This document shows, piece after piece, positions 6,850 to 11,316 of a stretch of 11,316 nucleotides of DNA. Origin of the DNA: CAYPKW01 sp964411425 (GTDB lineage Bacteria > Pseudomonadota > Alphaproteobacteria > Dongiales > Dongiaceae). The stretch covers positions 1 through 11,316 of the forward strand of contig CAYPKW010000078.1 of the NCBI GenBank assembly GCA_964411425.1, in the 5' to 3' direction. The notes under the pieces are model-generated. The model did no database searches and was not told the DNA's origin. It saw nothing but the letters and a program-made list of their open reading frames with translations. The position numbers and the translations under genes were made by a program. Positions within the stretch are counted from its first letter, which is position 1; each line of letters begins with the position of its first letter.

Positions 6850-7923
6850 GTGTCTCAGCGCGCCGAACCTTCGATCGCCGTTGCCGCCGACCCGACGATC
6901 TCCGCCGGCGAGCGGGTCGTTGCATGCTGGCTGCTGCTCTGCGCCGCCATGATCTTCGCGATGGTGGTGCTGGGCGGCGTGACCCGGCTCACCGAATCCG
7001 GGCTGTCCATCACCGAATGGCGCCCGATCGCCGGTGCGCTGCCGCCGTTCGGCGACGCCGACTGGCGGCGCCTGTTCGACCTCTACCGAGAGACACCCGA
7101 GTATCGGACGATTCACGCCGGCATGACGCTGGCCGACTTCAAGACCATCTTCTGGTGGGAGTACGCGCACCGGCTGTGGGGCCGGCTCATCGCCGTCGCG
7201 TTCGCGGCGCCGTTCGCCTATTTCCTTTGGCGCGGGCGCATCCGCCCGTGGCTGCGCCCGCACCTACTGGCCATCCTCGCCCTAGGCGCGTCGCAGGGCG
7301 GGCTCGGCTGGTTCATGGTGGCGAGCGGTCTCACCGACCGGCCGGAGGTGAGCCAATACCGCCTGGTCGCCCATCTGGCGCTGGCGCTGGCGATCTATGC
7401 CTATATCCTGTGGGCGGCGCTTCGACTGTTACGCCCGGTTCGCGCCGGCATCGATGGGCCGGCTGGAAAGAGACTGCGCCGGAGGCTTTCGCTGGTGGCC
7501 GTTCTTGCTGGCGCGACGCTGCTGGCCGGCGGCTTCACGGCGGGGCTCGACGCCGGCTACATCCATAACACTTTCCCGCTGATGGGCGGCCGGGTGGTGC
7601 CGGAGGACCTCCTGGTCCTGTCGCCGCCGTGGATCAATCCGTTCGAGAACCCGGTCGCGGCACAGTTCGCGCACCGTTGGCTGGCGGTGGCCCTGGTGGC
7701 GTCCTGTCTGTGGCTGTGGGCCGGCGGCAGCCGGGCCGCGCTGGCGCCGATGGCGCGCGGCGCCGTGACGGCGCTGGCGATTATGGCGCTCGTCCAGGGC
7801 GGCCTCGGCATCGCCACCCTGCTGCTGGTGGTGCCGGTGCCGCTGGCCGCCGCCCACCAGGCCGGCGCGGTCGCCTTCGTCGGCCTGTTGCTGTGGACTT
7901 GGCACGAGACGCGCGCGGCTTAG
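6850..7923 (+). CDS. ctaA: Heme A synthase (COX15/CtaA)
   Basis: This inner-membrane enzyme oxidises the C8 methyl of heme O to the formyl group of heme A for aa3-type cytochrome oxidase. The 357-residue product has eight likely membrane helices in two repeated halves. Family signatures are present: GGVTRLTESGLSITEWRPI (42-60), WEYAHRLWGR (103-112), a glycine-rich GLGWFMVASGL (151-161), AGLDAGYIHNTFPLM (231-245), FAHRWLA (273-279) and AAHQAGA (334-340). The four conserved heme-ligand histidines are H107, H175, H275 and H336. The length fits the proteobacterial type 2 (long) enzyme. The start is the GTG at 6850; the next in-frame Met (residue 34) would cut into the first helix. No strong Shine-Dalgarno is visible, and a short GC hairpin (GCCGGG/CCCGGC) sits just upstream. 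The stop is followed by a T-run without a clear stem. Confidence 0.95.
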   Translation: MSQRAEPSIAVAADPTISAGERVVACWLLLCAAMIFAMVVLGGVTRLTESGLSITEWRPIAGALPPFGDADWRRLFDLYRETPEYRTIHAGMTLADFKTIFWWEYAHRLWGRLIAVAFAAPFAYFLWRGRIRPWLRPHLLAILALGASQGGLGWFMVASGLTDRPEVSQYRLVAHLALALAIYAYILWAALRLLRPVRAGIDGPAGKRLRRRLSLVAVLAGATLLAGGFTAGLDAGYIHNTFPLMGGRVVPEDLLVLSPPWINPFENPVAAQFAHRWLAVALVASCLWLWAGGSRAALAPMARGAVTALAIMALVQGGLGIATLLLVVPVPLAAAHQAGAVAFVGLLLWTWHETRAA

Positions 7924-8043
7924 CTTTTTCCCGTTTTACAATCGCCGGGGGGCAAGCTAGCCTTTCAGCCCTCGAACCGCCGAACGATTCGTCCGGCGAG
8001 AAGACCGGACGCGGCACAAGATTCAAGCCCTGGAGGAGATGTC

Positions 8044-9213
8044 ATGAAAGGGACCATTTTCCGCTTCACGACCGCCATTGCCGGCGCCGCTGCGGCCGGC
8101 CTGGTGGGCACGGCCGCGCTGGCCGACATGTTGCAAAGCATCGGGCCCGGCGAGGGCGAGGTCGCCATCGTCGCATGGGCCGGATATATCGAGCGCGGCG
8201 AGACCGACCCCGCCTATGACTGGGTCACCGACTTCGAGAAGGCGACCGGCTGCAGGGTCACGGTCAAGAGCGCCGCCAGCAGCGACGAGATGGTGTCGCT
8301 GATGAACGCGGGCGGTTTCGACCTGGTGACCGCCTCGGGCGACGCCTCGCTCAGGCTGATCGCCGGCGGCACCGTGCAGGAGGTCAACACGGCCCTGGTG
8401 CCGAGCTGGGGCACGGTCGATCACCGGCTGCAGAACGCGCCCTGGCACACGGTCGACGGCAAGCACTACGGCGTGCCCTACCAGTGGGGCGCCAACGTGC
8501 TGATGTACAACGCCAAGGTGTTCCCGAACGCGCCGCAGAGCTGGAACGTCGTGTTCGAAGGGATGAAGCTGCCGGACGGCAAGTCGAACAAAGGGCGGGT
8601 GCAGGCGTACCAGGGTGCCATCTACATCGCCGACGCCGCCGTCTATCTCAAGTTCAACCGGCCGGAACTCGGCATAGAGGACCCCTACGCGCTCGATCAG
8701 AAGCAGTTCGACGCGGCGCTAGAGTTGCTGCGCGGCCAGCGCGAGCTGGTCAACCGCTATTGGGGCGACCCCGCGGTGCAGGTCGAGGACTTCACCAACG
8801 AGGGCGTCGTCGCGGCGCCGACCTGGCCCTATCAGGTGAACCTGCTGCGCGCCGAGGGCAAGGTTGCGATCGGCAGCGTGGTGCCCAAGGAAGGGGCGAC
8901 CGGCTGGGCCGACACCACCATGATGCACGCGCAGGCGCCGCATCCGAACTGCGCATACATGTGGCTCGATCATTCGATCCAGCAATCGACACAGGGCGGC
9001 GTAGCGGCGTGGTTCGGCAGCGTGCCTGCGGTGCCGGCGGCCTGCACCGGCCATGCGCTGCTCGGCGACGCCGGCTGCCAGACCAACGGCATGGCCAACT
9101 TCCGGCGCATCTACTTCTGGAAAACGCCGGTCGCCGAATGCGGCGGCGGGCGCACCTGCGTGCCCTATCAGGAGTGGGTCAGCAGCTATCTGAGCATCAA
9201 GGGCGGCGTTTAG
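8044..9213 (+). CDS. ydcS: ABC transporter periplasmic binding protein, YdcS type (polyamine-like)
   Basis: The 389-residue product starts with a signal peptide (basic MKGTIFRF, hydrophobic core, ALA before D28, likely cut by signal peptidase I). The mature protein follows E. coli YdcS closely in the parts I can recall: AGYIERGETDPAYDWVTDFE, SDEMVSLMN, DLVTASGDASLRLI, GVPYQWGANVLMYNAKVFP, LPDGKSNKGRVQAY, AIYIADAA, GATGWADTTMMHA. It belongs to the PotD/PotF superfamily and would bind a polyamine-like solute in the periplasm. E. coli YdcS has also been linked to poly-3-hydroxybutyrate synthesis. Four cysteines near the C-terminus (ACTGHALLGDAGC and CGGGRTC) could form disulfides. The ATG has GGAGGA 5 nt upstream, the best ribosome-binding site on this strand. 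It is first in a ydcSTU-V operon. A possible -10 (TACAAT, 7937-7942) lacks a good -35. Confidence 0.93.
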   Translation: MKGTIFRFTTAIAGAAAAGLVGTAALADMLQSIGPGEGEVAIVAWAGYIERGETDPAYDWVTDFEKATGCRVTVKSAASSDEMVSLMNAGGFDLVTASGDASLRLIAGGTVQEVNTALVPSWGTVDHRLQNAPWHTVDGKHYGVPYQWGANVLMYNAKVFPNAPQSWNVVFEGMKLPDGKSNKGRVQAYQGAIYIADAAVYLKFNRPELGIEDPYALDQKQFDAALELLRGQRELVNRYWGDPAVQVEDFTNEGVVAAPTWPYQVNLLRAEGKVAIGSVVPKEGATGWADTTMMHAQAPHPNCAYMWLDHSIQQSTQGGVAAWFGSVPAVPAACTGHALLGDAGCQTNGMANFRRIYFWKTPVAECGGGRTCVPYQEWVSSYLSIKGGV

Positions 9214-9234
9214 GCGCCCTTACGCCCTAGGCAA

Positions 9235-9260
9235 CCCCGGCCGGCTCAAGCCGGCCGGGG
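9235..9260 (+). other. Perfect GC-rich intercistronic hairpin
   Basis: CCCCGGCCGGC (9235-9245), a TCAA loop, then GCCGGCCGGGG (9250-9260) form a perfect 11-bp stem 22 bp after the ydcS stop and 25 bp before the ydcT start. No U-tract follows, so a classic terminator is unlikely. Hairpins in this position often protect the 3' end of binding-protein mRNA and lower expression of downstream membrane components. That role is inferred from other ABC operons. Confidence 0.6.
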
Positions 9261-9285
9261 CGGCTCAGGCTTCGAACGTCGCTTC

Positions 9286-10323
9286 ATGGCCGACCGCAAG
9301 TCCGTCGCCGTCAGCTTCTCGAACGTCAGTCGCGTCTACGGCGATGTCCGCGCCGCCGACGACGTGTCGTTCGAGATCTTCGACGGCGAGTTCTTCTCGT
9401 TGTTGGGGCCGTCCGGCTCCGGCAAGACCACCTGCCTCAGATTGATCGCCGGCTTCGAGCAGCCGAGCGCGGGCCGCATCCTGCTGCACGGCCGCTCGAT
9501 GGCCGGCGTGCCGCCCTACGAGCGCGACGTCAATACCGTGTTCCAGGACTACGCGCTGTTCCCGCACATGACGGTGGCGGACAACGTCGCCTATGGGCCG
9601 ATGATCAGGAAGGTGCCGAAGGACGAGCGCCGCGCCCAAGCCGAGGCGATGCTGAACATGGTGGCGCTCGGCGGCTTCGGCGGGCGCCGGCCGGCGCAGC
9701 TTTCCGGCGGCCAGCGCCAGCGCGTGGCGCTGGCGCGCGCCCTCATCAACCGGCCGAGCGTGCTGCTGCTGGACGAGCCCCTGGGCGCGCTCGACCTCAA
9801 GCTGCGCGAGCAGATGCAGGTGGAGTTGAAGCAGATTCAGCGCCAGGTGGGGATCACTTTCGTCTACGTCACCCACGACCAGGGCGAGGCCCTGTCGATG
9901 AGCGACCGCATTGCCGTGTTCGATCGCGGGCATGTCGAGCAGATCGACACGCCGGCCGCCGTCTACGAGCATCCGGCCAGCGTCTTCGTCGCCGGCTTCG
10001 TCGGCGTCTCCAACCTGCTGCGCGACCGGGCGGCCGCCGCCGTCGCCGGCACGCCGCAGCCGTTCTCGATCCGGCCCGAGAAGATCAATCTGGTCGAGGC
10101 GGGCGCTTCGGTGCCGCCCGACGCCTGCGCCGTCGACGGCACGATCGCGAACGTGCTCTATCTCGGCGCCAGCACTCGTTACGAAGTGGCGCTCGCGGTA
10201 GGCGGCGAGTTGACCGTGATCGAGCAGAACCGGGCCGAGGCGCGCGCCGGCGCCGACGTCGAGGGCCGCCCGGTGCGCCTGTGGTGGCAGCGCCGCCACA
10301 TGCAGCCGATCGGGGCCGCATGA
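9286..10323 (+). CDS. ydcT: ABC transporter ATP-binding protein, YdcT/PotA type
   Basis: The 345-residue cytoplasmic ATPase energises the importer. All nucleotide-binding motifs are intact: Walker A GPSGSGKTT (41-49), Q-loop VFQDYALFPH (85-94), signature LSGGQRQR (139-146), Walker B LLLDEPLGALD (160-170) and H-loop VTHDQGEA with H197. Residues from about 255 to 340 form the TOBE domain typical of the PotA/MalK branch, with the conserved FSIRPEKI at its start. The ATG at 9286 lacks a strong Shine-Dalgarno and may depend on coupling through the ydcS transcript. Its TGA overlaps the ydcU ATG (ATGA, 10320-10323). The ydcT name rests on the YdcS-like neighbour and gene order, since ATPases of this branch look alike. 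Confidence 0.93.
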   Translation: MADRKSVAVSFSNVSRVYGDVRAADDVSFEIFDGEFFSLLGPSGSGKTTCLRLIAGFEQPSAGRILLHGRSMAGVPPYERDVNTVFQDYALFPHMTVADNVAYGPMIRKVPKDERRAQAEAMLNMVALGGFGGRRPAQLSGGQRQRVALARALINRPSVLLLDEPLGALDLKLREQMQVELKQIQRQVGITFVYVTHDQGEALSMSDRIAVFDRGHVEQIDTPAAVYEHPASVFVAGFVGVSNLLRDRAAAAVAGTPQPFSIRPEKINLVEAGASVPPDACAVDGTIANVLYLGASTRYEVALAVGGELTVIEQNRAEARAGADVEGRPVRLWWQRRHMQPIGAA

Positions 10324-11261
10324 CGGCGGCGGCGTTCGCAACCGCCGCGCGGCCGCTGTCGACGCGCCTTTCGACCTTCGTCTATCTGCGCCCGAGGCTG
10401 GCGCTGGCGCTCTTGCTGGCGCCGCCGCTGTTGTGGCTCGGCGTCATCTACCTCGGCTCGCTGTTCGCGCTCTTGGCCCAGAGCTTCTTCTCGATCGACT
10501 ATTTCAGCGGCCGGGTGATTTACCAGCCGACGCTCGCCACCTACGCGCAACTGTTCAGCCCCGCCAATCTCGCGGTCATCCTGCGCACCGTCGTCATGGC
10601 CGGCGTCGTCACCGTCGTTTGCGGGGCGATCGCGTTTCCGATCGCCTATTACATGGCGCGATTCGCCGGCGGACGGGTCAAGGTGATCCTCTATCTGGCG
10701 GTGACGCTGCCGCTGTGGTCGAGCTATCTGGTGCGCGTCTACGCCTGGCGGCTGATCCTGTCCAAGGAAGGCGTCATCACCTGGCTGCTCGACTCGCTCG
10801 GTCTGCTGCCGGTGCTGGACTGGATTCTGGCGCTGCCGGTAATCGGCGGCCCGTCGCTGACCGCCTCCTACATCGGCACCGGGCTCGTCTTCATCTACAT
10901 CTGGCTGCCCTACATGATTCTCCCCGTGCAAGCCGCGCTCGAACGCGTGCCGCGCTCGCTGATCGAGGCCTCGGCCGACCTCGGCGCGCGCCCGCGGGCG
11001 ACGTTCCGGCGCGTCGTCTTCCCGCTCGCCGTACCGGGCGTCGCGGCGGGCTCGATCTTCACGTTCTCGCTGACGCTCGGCGACTACATCATCCCGGGGC
11101 TGGTCGGCAGCGGCCGTCCGTTCATCGGGCAGGTGGTGCTGGAGCACCAGGGGGCGGCCGGCAACATTCCGCTCGCCGCCGCCTTCGCCGTGGTGCCGAT
11201 TCTCATCATGGCGGTCTATCTGTCGCTGGTGAAGCGGCTGGGGGCGTTCAATGCGCTCTGA
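10320..11261 (+). CDS. ydcU: ABC transporter permease, YdcU type
   Basis: The 313-residue inner-membrane permease belongs to the PotB-like binding-protein-dependent transport family. It has a first helix at about 28-53, a cytoplasm-to-periplasm segment with LAVILRTVVMAGVVTVV (84-100), further helices at about 122-143 and 184-204, and the EAA coupling loop EASADLGARPRATFRRVVFP (216-235) that docks on the ATPase. A last helix follows at about 288-306. The start at 10320 overlaps the ydcT stop by four bases, a standard coupling arrangement; an upstream GTG at 10281 is rejected because it lies inside ydcT. It pairs with the second permease that begins at 11251, overlapping by 11 bases. Confidence 0.92.
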   Translation: MTAAAFATAARPLSTRLSTFVYLRPRLALALLLAPPLLWLGVIYLGSLFALLAQSFFSIDYFSGRVIYQPTLATYAQLFSPANLAVILRTVVMAGVVTVVCGAIAFPIAYYMARFAGGRVKVILYLAVTLPLWSSYLVRVYAWRLILSKEGVITWLLDSLGLLPVLDWILALPVIGGPSLTASYIGTGLVFIYIWLPYMILPVQAALERVPRSLIEASADLGARPRATFRRVVFPLAVPGVAAGSIFTFSLTLGDYIIPGLVGSGRPFIGQVVLEHQGAAGNIPLAAAFAVVPILIMAVYLSLVKRLGAFNAL

Positions 11262-11316
11262 GCGCGTTGGCACCGGCGCCGGCTGGGGCCTCAGGCTCGC
11301 CGCGCTCGGCGGCGTG
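11251..11316 (+). CDS. ydcV: ABC transporter permease, YdcV type (5' end only, runs off window)
   Basis: Only the first 22 codons are present. The ATG at 11251 starts inside the last codons of ydcU (11-base overlap) and encodes MRSERVGTGAGW followed by LRLAALGGV. That resembles the N-terminus of E. coli YdcV (an MxSER start, then a helix with LAAxGGV). With the gene order binding protein, ATPase, permease, it would be the second membrane subunit. The call rests mostly on context. Confidence 0.7.
   Translation, partial: MRSERVGTGAGWGLRLAALGGV

Noticed and set aside
9235..9260. Rho-independent terminator after ydcS
   Set aside because: The stem is perfect but no U-tract follows, and the operon continues on the same strand 25 bp later.
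9265..11273. Long minus-strand frames opposite the ABC transporter genes
   Set aside because: The plus-strand products have complete ABC ATPase and permease motifs; the minus translations are Arg/His/Gln-rich shadows.

Overview
This is a GC-rich window that looks alphaproteobacterial, probably Rhodospirillales-like. The basis is its codon bias, a Usg-family protein next to a COX15-type heme A synthase, and a groESL operon controlled by a CIRCE operator. That lineage is inference from gene content. Most of the window is ordinary chromosome. The unusual parts are a degraded, lower-GC accessory segment at the left end and a palindromic repeat inserted between groS and groL.

Region 1-1749 is an accessory scrap yard. 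It holds the frameshifted end of a DUF3800-type gene, a short truncated reading frame on the minus strand, two direct copies of a repeat of about 101 bp with inverted ends (410-510 and 1628-1729), an IS5-type transposase remnant, and two small orphan genes (700-1161 minus and 1394-1555 plus). The orphan at 700-1161 has clearly lower GC than the rest of the window.

Region 1750-4061 holds an AEC-family permease (minus). It diverges from a two-gene plus-strand unit: a TerB-like protein whose stop codon overlaps the GTG start of a 3-hydroxyisobutyrate-dehydrogenase-family oxidoreductase. Region 4074-6376 is the groES-groEL heat-shock operon on the minus strand. It has a strong promoter (TTGACA, 17 nt, TATATG), a CIRCE (HrcA) operator overlapping the predicted transcription start, and a U-tracted terminator after groL. 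A 123-bp element made of two hairpins sits between groS and groL, and its terminal CTAG overlaps the groS stop codon.

Region 6541-7923 carries a Usg-family protein and the heme A synthase ctaA, which makes the cofactor for aa3-type oxidases. From 8044 to the right edge runs an ABC importer operon matching ydcSTUV of E. coli: periplasmic binding protein, ATPase with TOBE domain, first permease, and the first 22 codons of the second permease. The transporter genes overlap by 4 and 11 bases. A perfect 11-bp hairpin separates the binding-protein gene from the ATPase gene.

I do not see a clear new multi-gene system. The best leads are the groS-groL repeat, the repeat-flanked low-GC island, and the coupled terB-like/dehydrogenase pair.
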